Below, in pieces: positions 25,280 to 33,720 of a DNA stretch of 55,610 bases. The notes under the pieces are model-generated. The model worked only from the letters and a program-made list of their open reading frames with translations. It was not told the DNA's origin and ran no database searches. Each line of letters begins with the position of its first letter. Position 1 is the first letter of the stretch. The position numbers and the translations under genes were made by a program. This stretch comes from a bacterium. GTDB taxonomy: Bacteria; ARS69. Location: the NCBI GenBank assembly GCA_025774805.1, contig JALGZR010000036.1, forward strand, positions 1-55,610. The letters run 5' to 3'.

Positions 25280-27235
25280 TCAGCGAAACCGCGGCGGGAT
25301 CTCCTGGTGCCAGGGCCAGTTCTCGACCACGTAGCGCCAGCGCCGCTCCGCCTTTCCCGGTTCGCCCGACCCCTCCGCGAGTCGCGCCAGGCCGACCCAG
25401 GGTCCGGGATTCCAGGGCTCGCGCTCCGTCGCGCGAAGAAGCACCGCCTCCGCCTCCCGGAGCTCGCCCAGGCGGCGGTGGAAGTCCCCCTGGGCCGAGA
25501 GGAGAGGCACGGACTCCGGATTGTGGGCGAATCCCTCCCGAAGCAGCTCGAACGCCCGCCGCCGGTCTCCTCGCTCGAAGTGGAGGCGGGCGAGCTGGGC
25601 CCAGGCCTGGGTTCTCTGGGGATCGATGGTCACGGCACGCCGGTAATAGGAGAGGGCGGTGACGACGTCACCGAGGCGGCCGAGGCAGCCGGCGAGCTCG
25701 ACCAGAATCGTGACGTTCTCCGGGTCTCGACGGTAGGCGCTCTGGAAGTGGGGCAGGGCGTCCTGCGGGTTGCCCCGGGCAATCTGGTGCAACCCGTCGG
25801 TGATGTCGTTGATCACGCCGATCAGTTCCTTCGGGTTCTTCGAGCGATCGACCTTCTGTCCTCCTCCCGAGACGTATCCCAACGCGCGAAGGCGCTCTCT
25901 CGTCACCGGATCGATCGACGCCATCGAGTCCCGCCGCGGCTCTCGCGCGATGGCGTCGATCTGCGCGGCCATGCGCGCGGCCACGTCCGGGTGCTCGCCG
26001 ATCACGTTGTGCAGCTCACCGGGATCGCTCCGCCGATCGAAGAGCTCGGGAGACGGACTCTCCACGTAGGTCCATCTCTCGTCCCGCCACGAGAGGAGGG
26101 GACTCCAGCCGTAGTGCAGCATCGAGTAGTAGGACTCGCCGTAGGCGCCCTGCGGAGTCGCGGACGGATCGACCCAGGACGTTCCCGCGAGCTCCTGGGG
26201 CACGTCGGCTCCCACGAGATCCAGGACCGTGGGAACGATGTCGGTGTACCGGGACGTCGCGAGGCGGATCCCCCGATCGAGCCGGTCGGCCTCCTCGGAT
26301 CCGGGTGGAGCCGAGACGGAGAGAAGCCCTTGCATCGTCTCGGCGTGGAGCAGGATTCCGTGGGTCGCCTCGCCGTGGTCTCCCAGCGCCTCCCCGTGAT
26401 CGGAGACCACCACCGTGACGGGAGGCCGGCCGCCGCCCCACTCGATCACCCCGCGCATCAGCCGCCGGATCTCGACGTCCATCCCGCGGATCTCCCGATC
26501 GTAGTCGGAGTCGACGGGCAGTTCGCGCAGGGCGGGGAGAACGCGACGCGGGAAGTGGGGATCGAAGAAGTGCGCCCACGCGAACCACCGCTCGCCCGGG
26601 CGAACCTCGTCGAGCCAGGCGAGCACCGCGTCGACGATCTCCGCGGCCTGGCGTTCGGGGAAGAACTCGCCTCCCCCTTCCGGTGCGCTCAACGCTTCGT
26701 CGAACGTGTCGAAGCCGGTGTCGTAGCCGAGTCGCGAGCCGATCGGCAGAGCGGCGATGAACGCCGCGGTCCGGAAGTCCCGTTCTCGAAGAAACGAGGC
26801 CAGCGTCGAGACGTCCTCCGGCAGGGGAGTGGAGCCGTTCTCGCGAACGCCGTGGGTCGGGGGCTCGAGGCCGGTGAGGATCGACGCGTGGGAGGCGGCG
26901 GTGAAGGGCGCCGAGGCGTAGGCATCGCGCGCGTGGAGGCCGGCCCGGGCGAGCCGGTCGAGCGCCGGGGTGAGACCTCCGGGGTGTCCCATGCAACCGG
27001 CGCGGTCGGCCCGGAACGTGTCGACGGTGAGGAGCAGCACGTCCGGGGGACCGACCGGGTCGGGCAGGACGCCGTCTTCTCCCGCCGACGGACCGTCGTC
27101 CCCGAGCTCACCGCAGCCGGCTCCCCCGAGGGCGATCCCGCAGGCGGTCAGGAGGGTGACCCACGCCGGCGGGGAGGGGCCTCGCGACGAGCTTGGTGAG
27201 GAATGCGGGCCGGTGATCCGTGCCGGGAGGCCCAA
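25280..27235 (-). CDS. Sulfatase/alkaline-phosphatase-fold lipoprotein with TPR domain
   Basis: About 651 aa. The start is uncertain: TTG 27235 with a purine-rich AGAAGGGGAAG upstream is the best candidate, and no ATG or GTG lies closer to the signal peptide. The lipobox is in CGIALGGAGCGEL. Sulfatase-fold motifs follow: VLLLTVDTFRADRAGC, FTAASHASILTGLEPPTHGV (Cys/Ser of the formylglycine motif replaced) and VVVSDHGEALGDHGEATHG. From about residue 455 there are several TPR units (ALPHFQSAYRRDPEN, ALSYYRRAVTIDPQ, AFELLREGFAHNPE). It shares its architecture with the protein at 21487. It is the last gene of the ahpD-lpd-E1-E2 run, 18 bp or more past the E2 stop. Confidence 0.85.
   Translation of the reverse strand: MGLPARITGPHSSPSSSRGPSPPAWVTLLTACGIALGGAGCGELGDDGPSAGEDGVLPDPVGPPDVLLLTVDTFRADRAGCMGHPGGLTPALDRLARAGLHARDAYASAPFTAASHASILTGLEPPTHGVRENGSTPLPEDVSTLASFLRERDFRTAAFIAALPIGSRLGYDTGFDTFDEALSAPEGGGEFFPERQAAEIVDAVLAWLDEVRPGERWFAWAHFFDPHFPRRVLPALRELPVDSDYDREIRGMDVEIRRLMRGVIEWGGGRPPVTVVVSDHGEALGDHGEATHGILLHAETMQGLLSVSAPPGSEEADRLDRGIRLATSRYTDIVPTVLDLVGADVPQELAGTSWVDPSATPQGAYGESYYSMLHYGWSPLLSWRDERWTYVESPSPELFDRRSDPGELHNVIGEHPDVAARMAAQIDAIAREPRRDSMASIDPVTRERLRALGYVSGGGQKVDRSKNPKELIGVINDITDGLHQIARGNPQDALPHFQSAYRRDPENVTILVELAGCLGRLGDVVTALSYYRRAVTIDPQRTQAWAQLARLHFERGDRRRAFELLREGFAHNPESVPLLSAQGDFHRRLGELREAEAVLLRATEREPWNPGPWVGLARLAEGSGEPGKAERRWRYVVENWPWHQEIPPRFR
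27179..27210. repeat. Half copy of the GCCTGCA-end repeat family, copy C
   Basis: 32 bp matching 46799-46830 at 29 positions (GCCTCGCGACGAGC, then TGGTGAG). Only the right end of the element is found here; no left inverted end lies nearby. It falls in the 5' coding region of the sulfatase-fold/TPR gene if the TTG start at 27235 is right, so the repeat may have supplied part of the N-terminus. Confidence 0.55.
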
Positions 27236-27252
27236 CGGTCTTCCCCTTCTCT

Positions 27253-28557
27253 CTACAGAGAGCCCTCGTCCATTTCCGTCAGGCTGCTCTTCAGTTCGGC
27301 CATGAACTGTTCGGCGACGGCCCCGTCGATCAGGCGGTGATCGAAGGAGAGCGAGAGATAGCACATCGGTCGGATCGCGATCGCGTCCCCGATCACCACC
27401 GGCCGCTTCTCGATGGCGCCCAGTCCGAGGATCGCCGACTGGGGCTGGTTGATGATCGGACAACCGGCGAGCCCCCCGTAGATCCCCGGGTTCGTGATCG
27501 TGAAGGTGCCGCCCGTGACCTCGTCGGGCGAGAGCTTCTTCGAGCGCGCACGGCCGGCGAGATCGGCGATCGACTTCGCGAGACCGCCCAGGTTCATGTC
27601 GCCGGCGTTCTTGATCACCGGAACGATGAGTCCCCAGTCGAGAGCCACGGCGATCCCGAGATGGACCGACGGGTGGTAGTGGATGTCCGTTCCGGAGACC
27701 GACGCGTTCACGACGGGGAAGGCCTTGAGGGCGTCACAGGCCGCCTTCGCGAAGAAGGTCGTGTAGGAGAGCTTCACGCCGTTTCGGTGCAGGAAGCTGT
27801 CGCCGTGCTCGGAGCGCAACCTCGCGAGGTGGGCGACGTCCACCTCCCAGAACGTCTGGACGTGCGCCGACGTGCGACGCGACTCGACCATGTGCTCGGC
27901 GATCTTCATCCGCATGATCGACATCGGCTCGACGCGGTCACCGGGCGTCGGCGGGAAGGGCGGCGCCGGGAAGCCTCCCGACGGAGCGGCCGCGGGGGCG
28001 ATCCGCGGGGGGGCGGTTCCCACCGCCGGTGCGGGAGCCGTCTCCGCGGGCGCCCCCGCGGGGGCCGTCGCCGCGCGGTCGAGATAGGCCTCGAGATCCG
28101 ACTTCGTCACCCGTCCGTGGATGCCGGTGCCCGGAACCTGCGAGAGATCGACTCCGTGCTCGGACGCCATTCGGCGGACGAGCGGAGAGGACCTCGTTCT
28201 CACGCGCTCCTCGACGGTCTTCTCGCCGCCGGGGGCGGCCGTCGCGACGGGAGCCGCCGGAGCCGCGGCCGGCTCCGCGACCTCGGGGGCGGATTCCGCC
28301 GCCTTCACCGCCACCCCGGCCGTCCCCGCCTCGCCGATCCGGGCGACCACGGTGTTCACCTCCACCGTGTTCCCCTCGCCGACGAGGATCTCGGTGAGGA
28401 CGCCGTCCGCGGGGGAGGGTATCTCCGCATCGACCTTGTCCGTGGAGATCTCGAAGAGAGGCTCGTCCTTCTCCACCCGGTCGCCCGCCTGTTTGAGCCA
28501 CTTGACGATCGTCCCCTCGGCGATGCTCTCCCCCATCTGGGGCATGATGACGTCCAT
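27253..28557 (-). CDS. 2-oxo acid dehydrogenase E2, dihydrolipoyl acyltransferase
   Basis: The core acyltransferase of a pyruvate or branched-chain 2-oxo acid dehydrogenase complex, 434 aa. The N-terminal lipoyl domain carries the lipoylated Lys in EISTDKVDAEI (K41). An Ala/Pro-rich linker leads to the E3-binding domain (about 123-160: SSPLVRRMASEHGVDLSQV). A second linker precedes the catalytic domain, ending in the active-site motif DHRLIDGAVAEQF. A perfect AGGAGG lies 6 bp before ATG 28557 and overlaps the end of the E1beta gene. Only one lipoyl domain is present. The lipoate needed is made by the lipB-lipA operon about 6 kb away. Confidence 0.94.
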   Translation of the reverse strand: MDVIMPQMGESIAEGTIVKWLKQAGDRVEKDEPLFEISTDKVDAEIPSPADGVLTEILVGEGNTVEVNTVVARIGEAGTAGVAVKAAESAPEVAEPAAAPAAPVATAAPGGEKTVEERVRTRSSPLVRRMASEHGVDLSQVPGTGIHGRVTKSDLEAYLDRAATAPAGAPAETAPAPAVGTAPPRIAPAAAPSGGFPAPPFPPTPGDRVEPMSIMRMKIAEHMVESRRTSAHVQTFWEVDVAHLARLRSEHGDSFLHRNGVKLSYTTFFAKAACDALKAFPVVNASVSGTDIHYHPSVHLGIAVALDWGLIVPVIKNAGDMNLGGLAKSIADLAGRARSKKLSPDEVTGGTFTITNPGIYGGLAGCPIINQPQSAILGLGAIEKRPVVIGDAIAIRPMCYLSLSFDHRLIDGAVAEQFMAELKSSLTEMDEGSL

Positions 28558-28567
28558 CGGCTTCCTC

Positions 28568-29542
28568 CTAGTAGCTCACGAGCCGTCGCGCGGCGGCCCT
28601 GAGATCTTCCGCCCCGGGGAGGAATCGCTCCTCCAGCGGGGGACTGTAGGGCACGGGCGTATCGGGCGCGGTCACGCGGACGAGCGGGGCATCGAGCCAC
28701 TCGAACGCCTCCTCCGCCAGAATGGCGGAGAGCTCCGCGCCGATTCCGCCGGTGCGTTGAGCTTCGTGGTAGAGAACGATCCGGTTCGTTCGACGCGCGC
28801 TCGCGATCAGAGCCTCGCGATCGATCGGAAGCAGCGTGCGAAGATCGAGGACCTCCATCGAGATCCCGTCGTCCTCGAGCGCGTCCGCGGCCTCGAGGGC
28901 GGTGTGCACGCACGCCCCGAACGTCACCACGGAGAGATCCGTTCCGGTCCGGCAAACCTCGGCCTTCCCGATCGGCACCACGGGATCGTCCTCCCCCAGG
29001 TCCTCCCTGACCCTCCGGTAGAGGAACTTGTGCTCGAAGAAGAGCACCGGATCGGGATCGCGGATCGCGGCTTTGATGAGCCCCTTCGCGTCGCGGGCCG
29101 TGGCCGGCTCGACGATCTTCAGGCCGGGGGTGGAGAGGTAGTGGCTCTCCACGTTCTGCGAGTGGAACGGGCCTCCGTGCACGCCGCCGCCGCACGGTCC
29201 CCTGATCACGAGGGGAACCCCGGCGTTCCATCGATAGCGACACTTCGCGGCCATGTTGACCACCTGATTGAACCCGCACGTGAGGAAGTCGATGAACTGC
29301 ATCTCCGCGACGGGTCGCATGCCGTTCATCGCCGCCCCGACCGACATGCCGACGATCGCCGACTCCGACACCGGGGCGTCGACGATCCGTTCGGGACCGA
29401 ACTCATCGAGCAGCCCGGAGGTGACACGAAACGCGCCTCCGTACGTGCCGACATCCTGTCCGAGGACGAGGACGGTCGGATCCCGGAGGAGCTCCTCTCG
29501 GATCCCGTCCCGAATCGCCTCGAGATAGGTCCGTGTCGGCAT
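28568..29542 (-). CDS. 2-oxo acid dehydrogenase E1 component, beta subunit
   Basis: The transketolase-like beta half of the thiamine-diphosphate E1 enzyme, 324 aa. Family features: AIRDGIREELLRDPTVLVLG, GQDVGTYGGAFRVT, DAPVSESAIVGMSVGAAMNG, RGPCGGGVHGGPFHSQNVE and VLDLRTLLPIDREAL. The ATG at 29542 overlaps the E1alpha stop as TGATG. With E1alpha it decarboxylates a 2-oxo acid and reductively acylates the E2 lipoyl group. Sequence alone leaves pyruvate and branched-chain 2-oxo acids both possible. Confidence 0.94.
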   Translation of the reverse strand: MPTRTYLEAIRDGIREELLRDPTVLVLGQDVGTYGGAFRVTSGLLDEFGPERIVDAPVSESAIVGMSVGAAMNGMRPVAEMQFIDFLTCGFNQVVNMAAKCRYRWNAGVPLVIRGPCGGGVHGGPFHSQNVESHYLSTPGLKIVEPATARDAKGLIKAAIRDPDPVLFFEHKFLYRRVREDLGEDDPVVPIGKAEVCRTGTDLSVVTFGACVHTALEAADALEDDGISMEVLDLRTLLPIDREALIASARRTNRIVLYHEAQRTGGIGAELSAILAEEAFEWLDAPLVRVTAPDTPVPYSPPLEERFLPGAEDLRAAARRLVSY

Positions 29543-30627
29543 CAGGCCGCCCCCCCGTCCCCGGTGTAGACCCGTCCGAGACAGAAGGAGGGATCCGGCA
29601 TCGGGGAGTCGACCGCGAAGTCCGCGTCGGCGTCGATCTCCCGCCGGAGCTCGGCGACCCGGCGCTCCCGCTCCTCCGCCGTGAGGACACCCTCGCTCTC
29701 CAAGATCCGGTCGTAGCGGAGGATGGGATCCCGCTCGCGCCACGCCTCGAGCTGATCGGAGGGAACGTACGCTGCGTCGTCGTGCTCCGCGTGACCCCGC
29801 ATCCGAAACGTCTTCATCTCGAGAAGCACCGGTCCACCTCCCCCGCGCGCGTGCTCGCAGGCCCGTCGCGAGGCGTCGTAGACGGCGAGCACGTCGTTGC
29901 CGTCGACGATCTCGCCGGGAATCCCGTAGGCGTCGGCCCGGACCACGAGGTCGGCGACCTTCGCCTGCCGGTGGGTCGGCGTGGAGTAGGCCCAGCCGTT
30001 GTTCTCGAGGATCACGACCAGGGGCACCTCGAGGACGGCGGCCATGTTCAATCCCTCGTGGAAGTCGCCGGTCGAGCTTCCCCCGTCTCCGATCCAGGTC
30101 ATGGCGACGGCGTCCTCGCCGCGCCGCTTCGCCGCCAGGGCGACGCCCCCCATCACGGGGATGAGCGCCCCGAGGTGCGAGATCGGTGCGACGATCCGGC
30201 GCGACAGATCTCCGAAGTGGGTGTTGCCGTCCCGCCCCCCGGTCGGGCTCGTCGCCCGGGCGAGGTACTGGGCGAACACCTCGCGCGGGCGGACGCCGCG
30301 CACGAGCATCGCGCCCAGATCGCGGATGAGCGGACCGATCCAGTCCCGGGGCTCGAGCGCCCACGCCGTCCCGACCGCGACCCCCTCCTGCCCGAGTGAG
30401 CGGTAGAGCCCGCCGACGACCTTGCCGGTGCGGTAGAGCAGCGTGAGCCGCTCCTCGACCAGCCGCGTGCGCCACAGGTGCCCCCAGAGATCGAGCTTCT
30501 GTTCGGGCGTGAGCCGCCCGGCGTGCTCGCCGATCTCTCCCGGAACCGTTCGCACGGCGCGAATGCGGCCCGAGGCCATACCCCGCTTGGACTCCGGGTG
30601 CCGGCCCCGGGAACCATCGGTCGTCAT
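29542..30627 (-). CDS. 2-oxo acid dehydrogenase E1 component, alpha subunit
   Basis: The thiamine-diphosphate binding half of E1, 361 aa from ATG 30627. The TPP motif is WIGDGGSSTGDFHEGLNMAA followed by VILENNGWAYSTP. The phosphorylation-loop type segment FRMRGHAEHDDAAYVP is typical of branched-chain or pyruvate E1alpha. YRSLGQEGVAVGTAWAL near the N-terminus is also conserved. The N-terminal 30 residues are basic and variable; a later start is possible (for example M17). It lies 17 bp after the lpd stop in the same operon. Confidence 0.93.
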   Translation of the reverse strand: MTTDGSRGRHPESKRGMASGRIRAVRTVPGEIGEHAGRLTPEQKLDLWGHLWRTRLVEERLTLLYRTGKVVGGLYRSLGQEGVAVGTAWALEPRDWIGPLIRDLGAMLVRGVRPREVFAQYLARATSPTGGRDGNTHFGDLSRRIVAPISHLGALIPVMGGVALAAKRRGEDAVAMTWIGDGGSSTGDFHEGLNMAAVLEVPLVVILENNGWAYSTPTHRQAKVADLVVRADAYGIPGEIVDGNDVLAVYDASRRACEHARGGGGPVLLEMKTFRMRGHAEHDDAAYVPSDQLEAWRERDPILRYDRILESEGVLTAEERERRVAELRREIDADADFAVDSPMPDPSFCLGRVYTGDGGAA

Positions 30628-30644
30628 CGCTCTCCTCGTCCGGG

Positions 30645-32048
30645 CTAGATGTGGATGGGGCTTCCGTGGACGCCGTGCGCGGCCTCCAAAACCGTTTCGG
30701 AGAGCGTCGGGTGCGGGTGCATGAGACGCGCGATCTCCTCGGTCGTGCTCTCGATCTGGAGCATGAGTCCCGCCTCCGCGATCAGCTCGGTGACCCGCGG
30801 ACCGATCATGTGGACGCCGAGCACCTGGTCGTAGCGCTTCTCGGACACGATCTTCACGAACCCCTCGGTCGCTTCGAGGATGCGGGCCTTCCCGCTCGCG
30901 CTGAACGGGAACTTCCCGACCGCGACGTCGTACCCGGCCTCCCGGGCCGCCGCCTCCGAGAGCCCGACCGAAGCGACCTCGGGATTCGAGTACGTGCAGC
31001 TCGGGGTGGTGAGGTAGTTCAACGGTCGGGTCTTGACGCCGGCCATGTGCTCGGCGGCGACGATCGCCTCCGCCGAGGCGACATGCGCGAGCTGGGGGGT
31101 CGCCACCACGTCCCCGATCGCGTACACCCCGGGGACGTTCGTCTGCATGTGCGGATTCACCGGAACGAATCCCCCCTCGTCGACGTTGACTCCCGCCCCG
31201 GCGAGCGCCAGGCCCTCCAGATAGGGGGCCCGTCCCACCGCGATCAGGAGCATCGCCGCGGACATCGTCGAGCGCTCCCCCTTCTTCTCCACGGTGATCT
31301 CGACTCCCGACTCGCCGACCGAGGCGCTCTCCATGCGGGTCTCGACGTGGCACTCGATCTCGCGCCTGCGAAACGCCTTCTCGAACTCGGCCGAGATCTC
31401 CTCGTCCTCGATCGGGAGCATCCGGGGCAGCAGCTCCACCACGGTCACGCTCGACCCGAACCGGCCGTAGATCGACGCGAACTCGACGCCGACCGCGCCC
31501 GCGCCGAGCACGATGAGGCTCTCCGGAACTTCGGTCAGATCGAGAATGTGATCGGAAGTGACGATCCGCTCTCCGTCGGGATCGATCCCGGGGAGGAGCC
31601 GCGGCACGGATCCGGTCGCGATCATCACGTTCTTCGCATCGAGAGTCGTCGTCGTGCCGTCCTCTCCCGTGACGGCCACCCGGGTCGGGCTCTCCAGACG
31701 ACCGACGCCCTTCACCACCTCGATCTTGTTCTTCTTCATCAGGTAGTTCACTCCGGCGGCCGACTTGGCGACGATCTTCTTCTTCCGGGCCATGACCCGC
31801 GGGAAGTCCACCTGAACGTCGGGGACGACGACACCGTGGTCCCCGGCGTGGCGGATCTCCTCGACGAGATCGGCGGAGTGGAGGAGAGCCTTCGTGGGAA
31901 TGCACCCGCGCAGGAGGCAGGTGCCTCCGAGACGCGCGTCCTTCTCCACCAGGGCGACGTCGAGCCCGAGCTGCGACGCGCGGATGGCACCCACGTATCC
32001 TCCCGGGCCGGAACCGATGACCACCAGATCCTTCGCTTGATCGCTCAA
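30645..32048 (-). CDS. lpdA: Dihydrolipoyl dehydrogenase (E3)
   Basis: Reoxidises dihydrolipoyl groups on E2 with NAD. From TTG 32048 it is 467 aa. FAD motif VIGSGPGGYVGAIRA (residue 10 on), redox-active disulfide C44-C49 in GGTCLLRGCIPTK, NAD motif VLGAGAVGVEFASIYGRFG, and the C-terminal catalytic His-Glu in HPHPTLSETV. The TTG is chosen because AAGGAG lies 7 bp upstream, overlapping the stop of the AhpD-like gene; longer ATG/GTG forms would read back into that gene. Its position next to an AhpD-like gene suggests it also feeds electrons to peroxide defence. Confidence 0.94.
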   Translation of the reverse strand: MSDQAKDLVVIGSGPGGYVGAIRASQLGLDVALVEKDARLGGTCLLRGCIPTKALLHSADLVEEIRHAGDHGVVVPDVQVDFPRVMARKKKIVAKSAAGVNYLMKKNKIEVVKGVGRLESPTRVAVTGEDGTTTTLDAKNVMIATGSVPRLLPGIDPDGERIVTSDHILDLTEVPESLIVLGAGAVGVEFASIYGRFGSSVTVVELLPRMLPIEDEEISAEFEKAFRRREIECHVETRMESASVGESGVEITVEKKGERSTMSAAMLLIAVGRAPYLEGLALAGAGVNVDEGGFVPVNPHMQTNVPGVYAIGDVVATPQLAHVASAEAIVAAEHMAGVKTRPLNYLTTPSCTYSNPEVASVGLSEAAAREAGYDVAVGKFPFSASGKARILEATEGFVKIVSEKRYDQVLGVHMIGPRVTELIAEAGLMLQIESTTEEIARLMHPHPTLSETVLEAAHGVHGSPIHI

Positions 32049-32052
32049 CGCT

Positions 32053-32649
32053 TCACTCCTTCCCGGGATCGAACGCGCCGGCCGAGGCGGGGTCGCCGGC
32101 GAGGTCCTCGGGGCCGCCCTCACCCGGCTTCGTCGGCCAGAGGCCGAGCGCCATCGCGAAACGATTCAGGTAATTGAACGTTCCGGCCGTGCAGGCGATC
32201 TCGACGGCCTCTCCCGGATCCCAGTGGACCAGCAGGGCGTCGACGTCCTCTCTCGTGACGTCACGATGGTGGAGAGTGACCTTCTCCGCGAAGCGGACGG
32301 CGGCCTTTTCCCGATCCGAGAGCGGGCTCCGGCCGAGGTCTCCCAGCGTGTCCAATTCCTCCTCCGTGGCTCCGTTCCGTCTTGCCAAGACGGTGTGGGA
32401 CGCCACTCAGTACTCGCAGCCGTTGATGGTGGAGACTCGGACCGCCAGGAGCTCCTTGAAGCGGGTGCTCACCGTCCCCGTGCCGAGAACCGCCTGGAAG
32501 TGGTGGGTGAACGTCGTCATGAGCTTCGGGCGGTGGGCGAGCACCCGGAAGAGGTTCGGGACGTTGCCCCGCTCCTCGTACAGCTTCTCGAAGATGCGCT
32601 GGGTGGGCGCATCGACATGGCCCCAGCGCGCTCGGGGCAAGTGGGACAC
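32053..32649 (-). CDS. AhpD-like (CMD family) protein with in-frame TGA, probable selenoprotein
   Basis: Read through TGA at 32407-32409, the frame gives one 198-aa protein of the carboxymuconolactone decarboxylase/alkylhydroperoxidase D family. GTG 32649 is the start, with AAGGAG 6 bp upstream. FKELLAVRVSTINGCEY leads to the TGA at codon 81, followed by VASHTVLARRNG. The family motif is CxxC followed by a His three residues later; the TGA takes the place of the second Cys, giving CEYU-VASH. Sequence on both sides is family-like (IACTAGTFNYLNRFAMALGL near the C-terminus), so this is not a chance juxtaposition. A hairpin 13 nt after the TGA fits a bacterial SECIS. No sel genes are in the window. 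Confidence 0.85.
32377..32393 (-). promoter_or_regulatory. Candidate bacterial SECIS hairpin
   Basis: On the mRNA, CCGUCUU and AAGACGG form a perfect 7-bp stem with a GGC loop, starting 13 nt after the UGA. The loop begins 20 nt after the UGA and starts with G. This fits my recollection of the bacterial SECIS consensus: a short hairpin shortly downstream with a G among the first loop bases. The stem is within the coding sequence (TVLARR). Confidence 0.65.
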
Positions 32650-33003
32650 GGCGGGCTCCTTCGGGGGTTCTCGGGTCAGGGAGACGGGTCCGGGGGAGTG
32701 TAGCCGAGGGGACGCGGGCAGGGAAGGGCGCGGGCGAACGGCCGATCGGAAAGACATACGAACGTTCGGTCCCCATCCCCGTGGCGTCCCGAGGCGGGAA
32801 AGAGGGCGCGAGACAAACGGGGGGCCATCCCTCTCGTCGACCCCTCCGCTTCTCGACTCGAGTTCAGGCCCCCCGGTCATCGGGGTTCTTTTGGGGGGAG
32901 GTCTCCGGGCGTCGTCCGGCGGGATGGGAAATCCGCCCGGAGTCTCCCGACCTCCCCTTCCGGGGTCGCCCGTGCGAGGGCGACTCCGGAAACCGCGACG
33001 CGA
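32650..33003. other. 354-bp non-coding stretch upstream of the AhpD-like operon
   Basis: No gene is supported. It should hold the promoter of the AhpD-lpd-E1-E2 operon. A perfect palindrome CGAACGTTCG (32759-32768) lies about 110 bp upstream of the GTG start and could be an operator. A small hairpin (32871-32885) followed by TTCTTTT on the plus strand has no plus-strand gene to terminate. Confidence 0.5.
32759..32768. promoter_or_regulatory. Palindromic candidate operator
   Basis: CGAACGTTCG is a perfect 10-bp palindrome in the upstream region of the AhpD-like operon, inside the only AT-richer spot there (ACATACGAACGTTCGG). A regulator cannot be named; it may be chance. Confidence 0.25.
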
Positions 33004-33720
33004 TCAGCGGAAGGCGAACCGCATGCCGATCCGCAGGAAATCGCCGTCGGCATCGACCTTTCCCGTCACGGGAATGCCGTCGATGACGAAGTCCTTCTCG
33101 GGCTCCGACTGGTGGACTCCCGCCTCCAGGAGCAGTCCGACCGCGGAGTCCAGGTTCGTCTCCACTCCGAGCGCGAACGTCGAGCCGAGACCGTGGAAGT
33201 AGTCGCTCTCCTCGTAGACCACCACGCCGTCTGCTCCGGGAACCGCCTCGTGGTACTCGAGACGGAGAAGGTCCCAGGTGAGCTGTCCGGAGACGTACGG
33301 AGCGAATCGTCCGTCGGCCAGCGGCATGCGCAGCCGAACGAGGCCCCCGAGCGGGAACAGGTCGGTCGAAGTGCCGTCGAGCTCCGCGACGCCCTGGACG
33401 GGGGGCACGTAGGGCGTGTCGAACTGGATGTACTCCGTGCGTCCCTCGCTCCGGTGGAACCAGTCGGCCGTGAAGCCCACCTCCACGAAGGGCGACGGGG
33501 ACGCGCCCCACTCGAGGCCGACAAAGAGACCGTTGAGGTGGTCGTCATCCGAGGAGATGGAGTCGAGGCCGTAACCGCCGATCTTCAACGCGCTGTAGCT
33601 CTGCATCGGCCCGATTCGGGGTGGGCGACCGCGGTGCGCGTCCGCCTCGGTCGCGAGCAGAAGGACGAGACCGGCGAGCAGTGCGAGGAGGGAGAGCCGG
33701 ACTGGGAATCGTGCGAGCAT
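33004..33720 (-). CDS. Outer-membrane beta-barrel protein, secreted
   Basis: The protein is 238 aa from ATG 33720. A clear signal peptide (LSLLALLAGLVLLLATEADA) is followed by alternating beta-strand-like segments (SALKIGGYGLDSISSD, GLFVGLEWG, FVEVGFTADWFHR, FAPYVSGQLTWDLLRLEYHEA). It ends DFLRIGMRFAFR, typical of small barrels. It resembles OmpW/OmpA-barrel-sized proteins in length, but I cannot assign it to a named family. It stands alone between two non-coding stretches of about 350 bp. Confidence 0.72.
   Translation of the reverse strand: MLARFPVRLSLLALLAGLVLLLATEADAHRGRPPRIGPMQSYSALKIGGYGLDSISSDDDHLNGLFVGLEWGASPSPFVEVGFTADWFHRSEGRTEYIQFDTPYVPPVQGVAELDGTSTDLFPLGGLVRLRMPLADGRFAPYVSGQLTWDLLRLEYHEAVPGADGVVVYEESDYFHGLGSTFALGVETNLDSAVGLLLEAGVHQSEPEKDFVIDGIPVTGKVDADGDFLRIGMRFAFR

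Noticed and set aside
32407-32880. A separate 157-aa ORF ending at the TGA, and a second 117-aa ORF after it
   Set aside because: Both halves are in one frame and together make a full AhpD-like protein with the TGA at a redox Cys position. The upstream part of the first ORF (before 32649) lacks family sequence and precedes a good ribosome-binding site.
32871-32892. Hairpin followed by TTCTTTT resembling an intrinsic terminator on the plus strand
   Set aside because: No plus-strand gene lies upstream; the short 5-bp stem could be chance.
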